DNA of 61,291 nt from Bacilli bacterium (GCA_017441065.1 JAFSAI010000044.1:1-61291), one strand, 5' to 3'. Counted from the first letter of the stretch, positions 43,777 to 52,172 are shown. Notes: generated by a model from the sequence alone, not told the origin. A program made the numbers and translations.

Positions 43777-44286
43777 TTGAGTAAAAGTGGAATTACAAGG
43801 AGAATTGATGAATTAGGTAGAATCGTAGTTCCCAAAGAAATAAGATTTAATTTAGGAATTAGAGATGGTGAACCATTAGAAATATATACAGAAAATAATT
43901 CTATAGTTATAAAAAAGTATTCTCAAGTAGAGAATATTAAAGATATTAGTATAAATATATCTAAAATAATTAGTGATGTATGTAATGTAGGAATACTTAT
44001 CAGTGATAGAGAAAAAATTATTGCAGCAAGTGATAATTTAAAAGAATTAATAAATTATAAATTAGAAGAAAAATACAAATTATTAATTGATGGTAGAGAA
44101 ACATATATTAGTGAAAAAGAAGAAATATCTTTTAATACTAAAAGTTTCTTTACTATAGTTCCTATAATAACTTCTACTGATTGTAGTGGTCTTGTTATAA
44201 TAGTAAGCAAAAATAAAAATGATGTTAACTTAAAATATGCCAAAATAGCTTGTAAGCTTATTGTTCATAAATTAGATGTTGCTTGA
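43777..44286 (+). CDS. spoVT: Stage V sporulation protein T
   Basis: Forespore regulator acting downstream of sigmaG. The 169-residue protein has the AbrB-type swapped-hairpin DNA-binding domain (SGITRRIDELGRIVVPKEIR, residues 4-23) and a C-terminal GAF-like domain, the two-domain layout of SpoVT as opposed to the short AbrB. The start is TTG after GAGGAGTGAGTAGTT. Position after mfd is as in Bacillus; SpoVB and MazG, which follow there, are missing. Confidence 0.94.
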   Translation: MSKSGITRRIDELGRIVVPKEIRFNLGIRDGEPLEIYTENNSIVIKKYSQVENIKDISINISKIISDVCNVGILISDREKIIAASDNLKELINYKLEEKYKLLIDGRETYISEKEEISFNTKSFFTIVPIITSTDCSGLVIIVSKNKNDVNLKYAKIACKLIVHKLDVA

Positions 44287-44311
44287 TAAAAAAAACAACT
44301 TGTGCTAAACT
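44283..44311 (+). promoter_or_regulatory. Promoter of the T-box operon
   Basis: TTGATA (44283-44288), 17-base spacer, TAAACT (44306-44311). The -35 overlaps the spoVT stop codon. Confidence 0.5.
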
Positions 44312-44317
44312 AAATTT

Positions 44318-44514
44318 AATTAACGGAGAATAAGCATAAAAATTGTGAAATTTTAAAGAGAGTTAATGGTTGGTGTAAATTAACAAAGGAAGCAATCTAG
44401 TATGGGCTTAGGAGTTAAATCGGTGATGATCGTTAAAACTAAGAGTGTATGATTAATTTCATAAATAAAGGTGGTACCGCGGATATATCCGTCCTTTGTT
44501 TATGAAATTTTTTT
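44318..44514 (+). promoter_or_regulatory. T-box leader with a methionine (AUG) specifier
   Basis: A tRNA-sensing leader. Stem I carries AGAGAG at 44357-44362 and GGTTGGTGTAA at 44368-44378; the base helix pairs ATAAGC with GCTTA, and the specifier position just before that 3' arm reads ATG (44402-44404) followed by G, i.e. methionine. The T-box AAGGTGGTACCGCGG is at 44468-44482. The terminator stem is 44455-44470 with 44494-44509 followed by T-run. Uncharged tRNA-Met should allow read-through into pncC-dut-metG-tatD. Confidence 0.9.
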
Positions 44515-44529
44515 ATTGTAAGGAGTATT

Positions 44530-44994
44530 ATGAAAGATATAGTATTGTTATTAAAAAAGAAAAATAAAACTATTTCAACTATGGAATCATGTACCGGTGG
44601 AGGTGTTGCTAATGCAATTACAAACATTGAAGGTGCCAGTGAAGTTTTAAAATATTCAGCAGTAACTTACTCTAATGAATTTAAAATAAAAATGGGAGTT
44701 AGTAGTGAAGTTATAGATAAGTATTCTGTATATAGTATGGAAACTGCTATGGAAATGAGTAAAGCTATATCTGAATTTACTAATTCATCAATAGGAATAG
44801 GTATTACTGGTAAACTTAATAGAGTAGATATTAATAATCCTTATGGTGAAGATAATATAGTTTATATAAGTGTTTATAATAGAGAAGAAAATAAATACTA
44901 TAATAAAGAATTAAAAGTAGATAAATCATCACGTAAAGAGAATAAAGAATTAGTTATTAATGAAATTATTAATATGTTAAAAGATATAATTTAA
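44530..44994 (+). CDS. pncC: CinA C-terminal domain protein, nicotinamide-nucleotide amidase
   Basis: Hydrolyses nicotinamide mononucleotide to the acid form in pyridine nucleotide recycling. The 154-residue stand-alone domain has MESCTGGGVAN with catalytic-type Ser20, KYSAVTYSNEFKIKMGV and GIGITGKLN; the N-terminal CinA domain is absent. First gene behind the Met T-box, which is an unusual place for it. GTAAGGAGTATT precedes ATG. Confidence 0.88.
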   Translation: MKDIVLLLKKKNKTISTMESCTGGGVANAITNIEGASEVLKYSAVTYSNEFKIKMGVSSEVIDKYSVYSMETAMEMSKAISEFTNSSIGIGITGKLNRVDINNPYGEDNIVYISVYNREENKYYNKELKVDKSSRKENKELVINEIINMLKDII

Positions 44995-45003
44995 GGAGGC
45001 ATT

Positions 45004-45498
45004 ATGGAAAGATATTTTGAAAAAATTAGTTTTGAACAATTCAAAAAAGATATTAAAGATGATAGTAATTTATATGAAGAATATAAATTGCCAATAAGAA
45101 AAACTAAATGTAGTGCTGGTTATGATTTTCTAGCTATTGAAGATTTTGAAATAATGCCAGGTGAAATAAAGAAAATACCAACTGGTTATAAAGCAAACTT
45201 TGGTGCTGATGAAATGCTTATGTTACTTGTAAGAAGTAGTATGGGATTTAAGTATAATATGCGAATGTGCAATCAAGTTGGTATTGTTGAAAGTGATTAT
45301 TTTAATAATCCTGATAATGAAGGACATTTATTTGTAGCACTTCAAAATGAAGGTGACAAAATATTTAAAGTAAAAAAAGGAGAAGCTTATTCTCAAGGAA
45401 TATTTACAAAATTTCTAACTTGTGGTGATGAAGTTAATGAAATAAGAACTGGTGGAATAGGTAGTACAAATAAGAAAGAAGGAAATGAAAATGAATGA
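45004..45498 (+). CDS. dut: dUTPase-family protein (trimeric type)
   Basis: Likely cleaves dUTP to dUMP, or a related deoxynucleotide. The 164-residue protein has the five motifs in order: SAGYDF (1), VRSSMGFKYN (2), NQVGIVESDYF (3), GEAYSQGIF (4) and GGIGSTN (5). Motif 2 has VRSSMG in place of PRSSLG, and motif 5 lacks the usual GFG. A 35-residue N-terminal extension is present. AAGGAGGCATT precedes ATG; the end overlaps metG. Confidence 0.85.
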   Translation: MERYFEKISFEQFKKDIKDDSNLYEEYKLPIRKTKCSAGYDFLAIEDFEIMPGEIKKIPTGYKANFGADEMLMLLVRSSMGFKYNMRMCNQVGIVESDYFNNPDNEGHLFVALQNEGDKIFKVKKGEAYSQGIFTKFLTCGDEVNEIRTGGIGSTNKKEGNENE

Positions 45499-47017
45499 TA
45501 AAAAATTTTATATAACAACTCCAATATATTATCCAAGTGCTGAGTTTCATATTGGACATTGTTATACAACTATAATTGCAGATGCAATTGCAAGATATAA
45601 AAGATTAGATGGATATGATGTGTTTTTTCAAACTGGAACTGATGAACACGGATTAAAAATTGAAACAAAAGCAAAAGAAAAAGGTGTTACACCAAAAGAA
45701 TATGTTGATGTAATAATTGAAAATGCTAAAGACCTATGGAAATCTTTAGGTATATCTTATGATTTCTTTATAAGAACTACTGATGATTTTCATGTAGAAA
45801 AAGTTCAACAAATATTTAAAAAATTATATGATCAAGGAGATATTTATAAAAGTGAATATCAAGGATTATATTGTGTTCCATGTGAATCATTTTGGACTGA
45901 AACGCAACTTGTGGATGGTAAATGTCCTGATTGTGGAAGAGATGTTCATGAAGTTACTGAAGAAGCTTACTTTTTTAAATTAAGTAAGTATCAACAAAAA
46001 TTAGAAGAATATTATGAAACACATCCAGAATTTATACAACCTGTATCTCGTAAAAATGAAATGTTAAACAATTTTATTAGACCAGGTTTAGAAGATTTAT
46101 GTGTTTCTCGTACTAGTTTTAAATGGGGAATACCAGTATCTTTTGACGATAAACATGTAATTTATGTATGGATAGATGCCTTAACTAACTACATAACAAG
46201 TTTAGGTTATCCAGAACTTACTCCAGAATTTAAAAAATATTGGCCAGCAGATTTACATTTAGTTGGTAAAGAAATAGTAAGATTTCATACCATTATTTGG
46301 CCAGCAATTTTAATGGCTTTAGATTTACCATTACCTCATCAAGTGTTTGGTCATGGTTGGTTAATTATTGACGGTGGAAAAATTAGTAAAAGTAAAGGAA
46401 ATTATAAAGATCCAAGAGAATATATAAATACTTATGGTGTAGATGCAGTTAGATATTTTGCATTACGTGAAGTACCTTTTGGAAGTGATGGAAACTTCTC
46501 AGAAGAATCATTAATTACAAGAACTAATGCTGATTTATGTAATGTTTTGGGAAATCTTGTTAGTAGAACTATTCAAATGGGAATTAAATATTTTGATGGT
46601 TTTATTTCTAATAAAAATGTATCTCAAGATATAGATAATGAATTAATTGATGCAACTAACAATTTAAAATCTTTAGTAGATGATAAAATGAGTGAGTTAA
46701 AAATTAATGAAGCATTAGAAAGTATATTTGAAGTACTTCGAAAATGTAATAAATATATTGATGATACTACTCCTTGGATATTAGCAAAAGATGAAACTCA
46801 AAAAGATAGACTTGAAACAGTAATATATAACTTGCTTGATTCAATAAGAGTATGTGCTATTTTATTACAAGCATTTATCCCAACTACATCTGAAAAAATA
46901 TTTAGTGGTTTAAAGATTAGTAATACTAGTTTTGAAGATTTATATGTAAAAAATGATACTTATGAATTAGGTTTAGAAAAACCAGCTAATTTATTTGAAA
47001 GGATTAAAGAAGATTAA
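45491..47017 (+). CDS. metG: Methionyl-tRNA synthetase (short form)
   Basis: Charges tRNA-Met. The 508-residue protein shows the HIGH signature in AEFHIGHCYTT, a zinc knob with CVPCESF and CPDCG, the WIDALTNY motif and GGKISKSKGN for KMSKS. It lacks the C-terminal tRNA-binding dimer domain of the B. subtilis enzyme (664 residues). The ATG at 45491, seven bases after GAAGGA, is preferred to the one two codons before. Controlled by the upstream T-box with an AUG specifier, which agrees with the product. Confidence 0.96.
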   Translation: MNDKKFYITTPIYYPSAEFHIGHCYTTIIADAIARYKRLDGYDVFFQTGTDEHGLKIETKAKEKGVTPKEYVDVIIENAKDLWKSLGISYDFFIRTTDDFHVEKVQQIFKKLYDQGDIYKSEYQGLYCVPCESFWTETQLVDGKCPDCGRDVHEVTEEAYFFKLSKYQQKLEEYYETHPEFIQPVSRKNEMLNNFIRPGLEDLCVSRTSFKWGIPVSFDDKHVIYVWIDALTNYITSLGYPELTPEFKKYWPADLHLVGKEIVRFHTIIWPAILMALDLPLPHQVFGHGWLIIDGGKISKSKGNYKDPREYINTYGVDAVRYFALREVPFGSDGNFSEESLITRTNADLCNVLGNLVSRTIQMGIKYFDGFISNKNVSQDIDNELIDATNNLKSLVDDKMSELKINEALESIFEVLRKCNKYIDDTTPWILAKDETQKDRLETVIYNLLDSIRVCAILLQAFIPTTSEKIFSGLKISNTSFEDLYVKNDTYELGLEKPANLFERIKED

Positions 47018-47766
47018 TGTTTACTGATAGTCATTGTCATTTATATGATGAATACTATGATAATTTAGATAATATTTTAAAAATATCTGAAGATAATAAA
47101 GTAAATAGATTTATAAATAATGGTTGTGATTCAAAAACTAATAAGGAAGTATTAGATAAAGTTTCTAAATATAAAAATATGTATGGAACTATTGGAATAC
47201 ATCCAGAATATGTTGATAATTATACTGATGAAGATATTTTATTTATAAAAAGTAATTTAAATAATAAAAAAATTATTGCTATTGGAGAAATTGGACTTGA
47301 TTACCATTACACTAAAGAAAATAAAGATAAACAAATAGAATTATTTGAATCTCAGTTAAAATTAGCAGAAGCATCTAATATGCCTGTAATAATTCATAGT
47401 AGAGAAGCTACTCTTGATACAATTAATACATTAAAAAAATATAATGTTAGAGGTGTAATACATTCTTTTTCTGGTAGTTTAGAGACAGCTAAACAGTATA
47501 TGAAGATGGGATTTCTAATCGGGGTTAATGGGGTTATTACTTTTAAAAATGCTAATTTAAAAGATGTTATAAAAGAGATACCTTTAGAACATTTAGTATT
47601 AGAAACTGATTCTCCATATTTAACTCCAGAACCATTTAGAGGAAAACAAAATTATCCAGGTCATATTTTAGATATTGCCAAATATGTTTCTGAATTAAAA
47701 GATATATCATTGGAAGAACTATCTAATATAACTAACAAGAATTTAAATAAATTGTTTAATATATAA
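47017..47766 (+). CDS. TatD-family metal-dependent DNase
   Basis: A TIM-barrel metalloenzyme with nuclease activity in homologues. The 249-residue protein has the metal ligands FTDSHCHLYD at the start, AIGEIGLDYHY, PVIIHSREA, VIHSFSG and LETDSPYL near the C-terminus. Its ATG shares a base with the metG stop (TAATG). The metS-tatD (yabD) pairing is conserved in Bacillus. Confidence 0.95.
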   Translation: MFTDSHCHLYDEYYDNLDNILKISEDNKVNRFINNGCDSKTNKEVLDKVSKYKNMYGTIGIHPEYVDNYTDEDILFIKSNLNNKKIIAIGEIGLDYHYTKENKDKQIELFESQLKLAEASNMPVIIHSREATLDTINTLKKYNVRGVIHSFSGSLETAKQYMKMGFLIGVNGVITFKNANLKDVIKEIPLEHLVLETDSPYLTPEPFRGKQNYPGHILDIAKYVSELKDISLEELSNITNKNLNKLFNI

Positions 47767-47806
47767 AAAGTGTTGAAAACATTTAAGTTATCAACACTTT
47801 TTATTT
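47765..47806 (+). terminator. Terminator of the T-box operon
   Basis: 12-bp stem AAAAAGTGTTGA/TCAACACTTTTT (47765-47776 with 47791-47802) followed by T-rich sequence. Confidence 0.8.
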
Positions 47807-47813
47807 TCCCTTT

Positions 47814-47842
47814 TTGACAAAATATTCTAACTTATGTATAAT
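47814..47842 (+). promoter_or_regulatory. Promoter of the 3D-domain gene
   Basis: TTGACA (47814-47819), 17-base spacer, TATAAT (47837-47842); perfect sigmaA consensus. Confidence 0.85.
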
Positions 47843-47866
47843 TTAGTTGTATAAAGAAGGTGAATG

Positions 47867-48397
47867 ATGAAAAGATTATTTAGTAGAACTATACGTATGA
47901 TTATAATTATTCTTTTTGTTATGGCCTCAACTAGTTATGTACATATAATTGAAACTAAATCTTTTAGTGATAATACAAATAAAAATGTTAACTTATCTAC
48001 AATGGCAATGAAGGTTGAAGAATTAAAAGAAAATGATATATATAGTGCAAAAGATACTTTTACTGGAGATTTAACTGGTTATGTTTTTAATTGTCCTTTA
48101 TGTAATGGTACTTTAGGATGTATGAGAAGTTATGATATTACAGATGGAAAAACTACTTATCCGGATGAAATATATGGTAATGTTAGAATTGTAGCATCTT
48201 CTAAAAATTTACCTTGTGGTTCAATTGTAAGGTTCAATAATGCTAGAATATCTAGTGAACCAGTTTTAGCTATAGTATTAGATCGTGGTGTTAGAGGAAA
48301 TGCTCTAGATTTATTAAGTGAAAATATTGATTATGCTTATATGGTAGGTAGAAGTGTTATAACTTATGATGTATTAAGGGAAGGATGGGGAAAATAA
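47867..48397 (+). CDS. Secreted or anchored 3D-domain protein (YabE-like position)
   Basis: A 176-residue protein with an N-terminal membrane segment (MIIIILFVMASTSYV) and a C-terminal double-psi barrel 3D domain: VRIVASSKNLPCGSIVRF and VLAIVLDRGVRGNALDLL. The family includes lytic transglycosylase-like wall enzymes such as Bacillus YabE and YocH. The insert CPLCNGTLGCM adds three cysteines. The G5 and DUF348 domains of YabE are missing. It lies between tatD and ksgA like yabE. ATG 47867 is preferred over the one directly before it by spacing from AAGGTG. Confidence 0.85.
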   Translation: MKRLFSRTIRMIIIILFVMASTSYVHIIETKSFSDNTNKNVNLSTMAMKVEELKENDIYSAKDTFTGDLTGYVFNCPLCNGTLGCMRSYDITDGKTTYPDEIYGNVRIVASSKNLPCGSIVRFNNARISSEPVLAIVLDRGVRGNALDLLSENIDYAYMVGRSVITYDVLREGWGK

Positions 48398-49179
48398 CTC
48401 GTCTTATGAAAGCAAAAAAAAGTTTAGGACAAAATTTTTTAATTGATAAAAATATTATAAATAAAATTGCTGATAGTATTACAGCTACAAAGGATGATTT
48501 AATAATTGAAATAGGTCCTGGAATGGGAGCTTTAACTAAAATAATAAAGAATAAGGGATCTAATATAATCTGTTATGAAATTGATACAGATATGAAACCA
48601 TATTTAAATGCTCTTTTAGATGATAAAACAAAAGTTATTTATACTGATATACTACTTAGTGATATAAAGAAAGATATTAAAGATATTAAATATAATAATC
48701 TATATATTGTTGGAAATTTACCATATTATATAACAACTCCAATTATAAAATTTTTAATTAGTTTAAAATTAAACGTTAAAGAAATGATTTTTATGGTACA
48801 AGAAGAAGTAGCTGATAGATTTTCATCACTTCCTGGTAGTAAAGAATATGGAAGTATAACACTATATTTGAAATATTATTTTAATGTTGAAAAATTATTT
48901 AAGGTAAGTAAAAAATGTTTTAATCCTGTACCTAAAGTAGAGAGTGCTATTATTAAATTAGAAACAAGAACTAATAGGCCAGAAATAGATGAAGATAAAT
49001 ATTTTAAATTAATAAATGATAGTTTTAAAATGAAAAGAAAAACTTTAAGAAACAATTTAAATAATTATGATTTTGATAAGATTAAAAAAATTTTAGAAAA
49101 ATATAATTTATCTGAAACAGTAAGAGCAGAAGAATTATCTGAAGAAATATTCTTGAGTATTTATAACGAAATAGAATAA
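48385..49179 (+). CDS. ksgA: 16S rRNA dimethyladenosine transferase KsgA
   Basis: Dimethylates A1518 and A1519 of 16S rRNA late in 30S assembly. The protein has KSLGQNFLIDKNI, the SAM loop IEIGPGMGALT, and the catalytic VGNLPYYITTPII (NLPY). The ATG at 48385 lies inside the end of the 3D-domain gene with AAGGG upstream; ATG 48406 (MKAKKSLGQ) is also plausible and gives the usual short N-terminus. The rnmV gene that precedes ksgA in Bacillus is absent. Confidence 0.95.
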   Translation: MGKITRLMKAKKSLGQNFLIDKNIINKIADSITATKDDLIIEIGPGMGALTKIIKNKGSNIICYEIDTDMKPYLNALLDDKTKVIYTDILLSDIKKDIKDIKYNNLYIVGNLPYYITTPIIKFLISLKLNVKEMIFMVQEEVADRFSSLPGSKEYGSITLYLKYYFNVEKLFKVSKKCFNPVPKVESAIIKLETRTNRPEIDEDKYFKLINDSFKMKRKTLRNNLNNYDFDKIKKILEKYNLSETVRAEELSEEIFLSIYNEIE

Positions 49180-49197
49180 TAATTCTATTTTTTTTAT
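49170..49197 (+). terminator. Terminator of ksgA
   Basis: 8-bp stem AATAGAAT/ATTCTATT (49170-49177 with 49182-49189), 4-base loop, T-run; spans the ksgA stop. Confidence 0.75.
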
Positions 49198-49225
49198 TTG
49201 TGAATATAATTTACTGGTGATATTT

Positions 49226-49999
49226 TTGGAAATTAATAAAGGGGATTTTGTAACAAGAAAAAGTTATAATCACGATACTATTTTTAAAGTTATTAATATA
49301 AAAGATGGTATTTATTATTTAAAGGGTGCGGAAGTAAGATTATATGCTGATAGTGATTATAATGATTTAGTTAAATGTAAAGAACCAGAAGAGGATCTTT
49401 TTGAAGAAGGGAATCGTGGAGAAAAGATTAAACAACTTGATGAGTACTTTTTTCTTATTCCCAAAATTTTACATCTAGATGGAGATTCAGAATTTCTAAA
49501 TAAGTGTTTAAAATTTTATAAAAATGCAGGAATTTATGCTATTGGTAAAAAGGTAAAAGAAGAAGATGTAAGTGATCAAATAGGAATATTATTAAGAGAA
49601 TATAAACCTGATATAGTTATTATTACAGGTCATGATGCTTATTATAAGAAAAAAGGTAGTATTAATGATTTAGATAATTATAAAAATTCAAAAAATTTTA
49701 TAAAGGCAGTTAAAACTGCTAGAAATTATGAAAAAAGTCATGAAAAATTAGTAATTATTGCTGGTGCTTGTCAAAGTAATTATGAAGAATTAATTAAGGC
49801 TGGTGCTAATTATGCTTCAAGCCCTAAAAGAGTAAATATTCATGCTCTAGATCCTGCTATTATTGCAATTGCAGTAGCACTTACTGAAAGAAACAAAGAA
49901 ATAGATTTAAAAAAAGTACTAGAAAAGACAAAATATGGTAAAGATGGAATGGGTGGAATTATAGGTAATGGATTAATGTATGTGGGGTATCCAAGATAA
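49226..49999 (+). CDS. yabG: Sporulation-specific protease YabG
   Basis: YabG processes spore-coat proteins in the mother cell. The 257-residue protein starts EINKGDFVTRKSYNHDTIFK, the family signature, and has VIITGHDAYYKKKG, VIIAGACQSNYEELIKAGAN and the final GLMYVGYPR. The start is TTG 49226 after CTGGTGAT; the upstream GTG at 49217 lies in the ribosome site. It follows ksgA and overlaps veg by one base, the Bacillus order ksgA-yabG-veg. Confidence 0.94.
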   Translation: MEINKGDFVTRKSYNHDTIFKVINIKDGIYYLKGAEVRLYADSDYNDLVKCKEPEEDLFEEGNRGEKIKQLDEYFFLIPKILHLDGDSEFLNKCLKFYKNAGIYAIGKKVKEEDVSDQIGILLREYKPDIVIITGHDAYYKKKGSINDLDNYKNSKNFIKAVKTARNYEKSHEKLVIIAGACQSNYEELIKAGANYASSPKRVNIHALDPAIIAIAVALTERNKEIDLKKVLEKTKYGKDGMGGIIGNGLMYVGYPR

Positions 50000-50211
50000 T
50001 GAATATAGATTTAGTTAGACAAAAAATTGAAAGTAATCTTAATAAAAAAGTAATGGTATCAGTTTATGGACTTAGAAATAAAGTATCAAGATATGAAGGA
50101 ATACTTTATAAAACGTATCCAAATATCTTTAGTATTATAAGTGATGGTGTAGAAAAAAGTTTTTCATATAATGAATACATTACTGGCGATGTAAAGATTA
50201 AATTTTTATAA
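49999..50211 (+). CDS. veg: Veg protein
   Basis: A 70-residue protein of the Veg family, which affects biofilm genes and, in Bacillus, spore outgrowth. Conserved features are the small SH3-like barrel with VMVSVYGLRNKVSRYEGILY, YPNIFSI and KSFSYNEYITGDVKI. The ATG shares the last base of the yabG stop (TAATG). In B. subtilis veg is very strongly expressed from its own promoter; none was found here, so it may depend on yabG transcription. Confidence 0.9.
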   Translation: MNIDLVRQKIESNLNKKVMVSVYGLRNKVSRYEGILYKTYPNIFSIISDGVEKSFSYNEYITGDVKIKFL

Positions 50212-50232
50212 ATTATCATGATGTGAAAATAG

Positions 50233-50261
50233 TTGAAAAAAATTATTCAATGTTTTAAAAT
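50233..50261 (+). promoter_or_regulatory. Promoter of spoVG
   Basis: TTGAAA (50233-50238), 17-base spacer, TAAAAT (50256-50261). This fits sigmaA; no clear sigmaH pattern was seen although sigmaH drives spoVG in B. subtilis. Confidence 0.5.
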
Positions 50262-50295
50262 GATAATAAGTAATATTCAAGATAGGAGTGGTAAG

Positions 50296-50568
50296 ATGGA
50301 AATTACAAAAGTTCGTGTACATAGAGTAGATAGAGAAGGTTCAAAACTTAAAGGTTATGCTACTATTGAAATTGATAATTGTTTAGAAATTAATAATATT
50401 AGAATTATTGAAGGGAATACAAGAATATTTTGTGCAATGCCAAGCCATAGAATAAATGATGATAAATTTGAAGATTATGTTCATCCAAAAAATCAAGAAA
50501 CTAGAGATATGTTTGAAGCTGTTATTTTAGAAGAATATAACAATCCAAAAACTGAAGAAGAAAAATAG
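50296..50568 (+). CDS. spoVG: SpoVG, RNA-binding regulator
   Basis: SpoVG is a small RNA/DNA-binding regulator, originally found for its effect on spore cortex and division. The 90-residue protein reads MEITKVRVHRVDREGSKLKG, then ATIEIDNCLEINNIRIIEG and FCAMPSHR, all conserved, with an acidic C-terminal tail. The ATG at 50296 after GATAGGAGTGGTAAG is the start; a longer frame to 50233 would swallow the promoter. Placed with yabP-yabQ-divIC. Confidence 0.95.
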   Translation: MEITKVRVHRVDREGSKLKGYATIEIDNCLEINNIRIIEGNTRIFCAMPSHRINDDKFEDYVHPKNQETRDMFEAVILEEYNNPKTEEEK

Positions 50569-50592
50569 TATTAAAAAGTACTATTTTTTTTT
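50562..50592 (+). terminator. Terminator of spoVG
   Basis: 9-bp stem AAAATAGTA/TACTATTTT (50562-50570 with 50579-50587) followed by T-run; overlaps the spoVG stop. Confidence 0.8.
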
Positions 50593-50623
50593 ATTTATGA
50601 ATATCATTTATCAGGAGGATTTT

Positions 50624-50914
50624 ATGGAAAGTGGCATAGATTTAAATAGTTATGGTAATCATGAAATAAAAATAACTGATAGAAGTATAATTAGTTTAAG
50701 TGGGATTAATAAAATAAGTAGTTTTGATGACCAAGAATTTTTAATGGAATCTAATATGGGAATGATTTTATTAAAAGGTGAAGGTCTTGAAATTATTAAG
50801 TTAGATACTCACGATGGTAATGTAAAAATAAAGGGAAAATTAAATAGTTTTGCATATATTGAAAATATAAAAAAAGGTAAGGAAGAAAGTCTAATTTCCA
50901 AGTTATTCAAATAA
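50624..50914 (+). CDS. yabP: Sporulation protein YabP
   Basis: A 96-residue sporulation protein of the YabP/YqfC fold. HEIKITDRSIISLSGINKI and SFDDQEFLMESNMGMILLKG match the family, as does the IKLDTHDGNVKIKGKLNSFAY end. YabP and YabQ are sigmaE-dependent in Bacillus and needed for the spore cortex. TCAGGAGGATTTT precedes the ATG at 50624; nine further upstream codons are not needed. It overlaps yabQ by one base. Confidence 0.92.
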   Translation: MESGIDLNSYGNHEIKITDRSIISLSGINKISSFDDQEFLMESNMGMILLKGEGLEIIKLDTHDGNVKIKGKLNSFAYIENIKKGKEESLISKLFK

Positions 50915-51216
50915 TGAATAGTAATATGCAGTTATTATCATTTTTTATATCATTCATATTTGGAATAGTATTTTGTTTGATAACCATATTGAATTTTAAG
51001 TTAATAAAAGATTTAAAACGATATGTTCAACATTTACTTACATTCATTTATGTAATAGATATGGTAATAATTTATATAATACTTTTATATCATTTGAATA
51101 AAGGCTATTTTCATATTTATTTTATAGCAATGGTATTTTTAGGATTTTTTTGTGGGTTTATAATATATAAAAAATTACTTAGTAAAATTAATGTAAATAC
51201 ATTGTTTAAGAATTGA
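50914..51216 (+). CDS. yabQ: Spore cortex protein YabQ
   Basis: A 100-residue membrane protein with three hydrophobic segments (LLSFFISFIFGIVFCLITIL, LLTFIYVIDMVIIYIILLYH and IYFIAMVFLGFFCGFIIY). Composition, size and position between yabP and divIC fit YabQ, a mother-cell membrane protein needed for cortex formation. Its TAATG junction with yabP indicates co-translation. Confidence 0.85.
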   Translation: MNSNMQLLSFFISFIFGIVFCLITILNFKLIKDLKRYVQHLLTFIYVIDMVIIYIILLYHLNKGYFHIYFIAMVFLGFFCGFIIYKKLLSKINVNTLFKN

Positions 51217-51241
51217 AAAAAGTCTAGACCTGTGCTAGTAT
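51213..51241 (+). promoter_or_regulatory. Promoter of divIC
   Basis: TTGAAA (51213-51218), 17-base spacer, TAGTAT (51236-51241), allowing vegetative expression of divIC apart from the sporulation genes before it. Confidence 0.55.
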
Positions 51242-51266
51242 CAAATTGAAATAGGATGGGTAAAAG

Positions 51267-51557
51267 ATGCGTGCTAGAACTAGTAAAAAGGAAAAAAAGA
51301 GACTTTTTTTGATTACCATAGCAATTATTACATTGTTAGCGCTTTTGATTGGCAGTGTATATTCAGATTGGAAACAAATACTGAAAAATAGAAGAACTGA
51401 AGTAGAGCTTACCCAAAAATATGAAGAGCTTTTAGAAAACGAATTAAAATTAAGTGCTGAAATTACTAAATTACAAGATGATGAATATTTAGCAAGATAT
51501 GCTAAAGAAAAATATATGTTATCTGCTGAAGGAGATACAATTATAAAAATCGATTAA
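51267..51557 (+). CDS. divIC: Septum formation initiator DivIC/FtsB
   Basis: Bitopic division protein that forms a complex with FtsL and DivIB. The 96-residue protein has a basic cytosolic start (MRARTSKKEKKRL), one membrane segment (FLITIAIITLLALLIGSVY) and an extracellular coiled coil (RTEVELTQKYEELLENELKL...), then LARYAKEKYMLSAEGD, the family C-terminal motif. ATAGGATGGGTAAAAG precedes ATG. Follows yabQ as in Bacillus. Confidence 0.93.
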   Translation: MRARTSKKEKKRLFLITIAIITLLALLIGSVYSDWKQILKNRRTEVELTQKYEELLENELKLSAEITKLQDDEYLARYAKEKYMLSAEGDTIIKID

Positions 51558-51583
51558 ACTCAAAATACACTTTGAGTTTTTTT
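51557..51583 (+). terminator. Terminator of divIC
   Basis: 9-bp stem AAACTCAAA/TTTGAGTTT (51557-51565 with 51571-51579) followed by T-run, convergent with clpP. Confidence 0.8.
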
Positions 51584-51584
51584 G

Positions 51585-51609
51585 TAATAAAAAATAGCAT
51601 TACGCTATT
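51585..51609 (-). terminator. Terminator of clpP
   Basis: 6-bp stem AATAGC/GCTATT (51604-51609 with 51593-51598) with T-rich tail on the minus strand; overlaps the clpP stop. Confidence 0.6.
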
Positions 51610-52172
51610 ATTTCATCAATGAGACCATATTCTAAAGCATCTTCTGGATCCATAAAATTGTCTCTTTCAGTATCTTGTTCAATTGTTTTAATATCTTTAC
51701 TAGTTACTTTAGCTAATATATTATTAAGCTTATCTTTTATTTTTAAAATTCTTTCAGCAGCAATTTTTATATCAGTTGCTTGGCCTTGAGTGCCACCTAG
51801 TGGTTGATGAATCATTATTTCTGAATTAGGAAGACTACATCTTTTTCCAATTGTACCATTTGCTAGTAAGAATGCTCCCATACTTGCAGCTAACCCTATA
51901 CAAATTGTTTTTACATCACTTTTTATATAATTCATTGTATCGTAAATTGCCATTCCACTTGTAATTGAACCACCAGGAGAATTTATATATAAATAGATAT
52001 CATTATGATTTAAACTATCTAAATATAATAATTCAGAAACAACTATACTAGCTAAATTATCATTAATTTCCCCATTAATAAAAACTATACGATCATTTAA
52101 AAGTCTTGAGTATAAATCGTATGCATATTCTTTATTACTGCTTTTTTCAATAACTGTTGGAATTATATTCAT
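51600..52172 (-). CDS. clpP: ATP-dependent Clp protease proteolytic subunit
   Basis: Serine protease barrel that degrades proteins fed by ClpX or ClpC. The 190-residue protein has the catalytic triad Ser97 ([11 protein letters not shown]), His122 (MIHQPLGG) and Asp171 ([18 protein letters not shown]). It is the only minus-strand gene right of the origin, against replication. TATAGGTGAAAAA precedes ATG. No CtsR operator (tandem GGTCAAA heptads) was seen upstream. Confidence 0.97.
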   Translation of the reverse strand: MNIIPTVIEKSSNKEYAYDLYSRLLNDRIVFINGEINDNLASIVVSELLYLDSLNHNDIYLYINSPGGSITSGMAIYDTMNYIKSDVKTICIGLAASMGAFLLANGTIGKRCSLPNSEIMIHQPLGGTQGQATDIKIAAERILKIKDKLNNILAKVTSKDIKTIEQDTERDNFMDPEDALEYGLIDEIIA

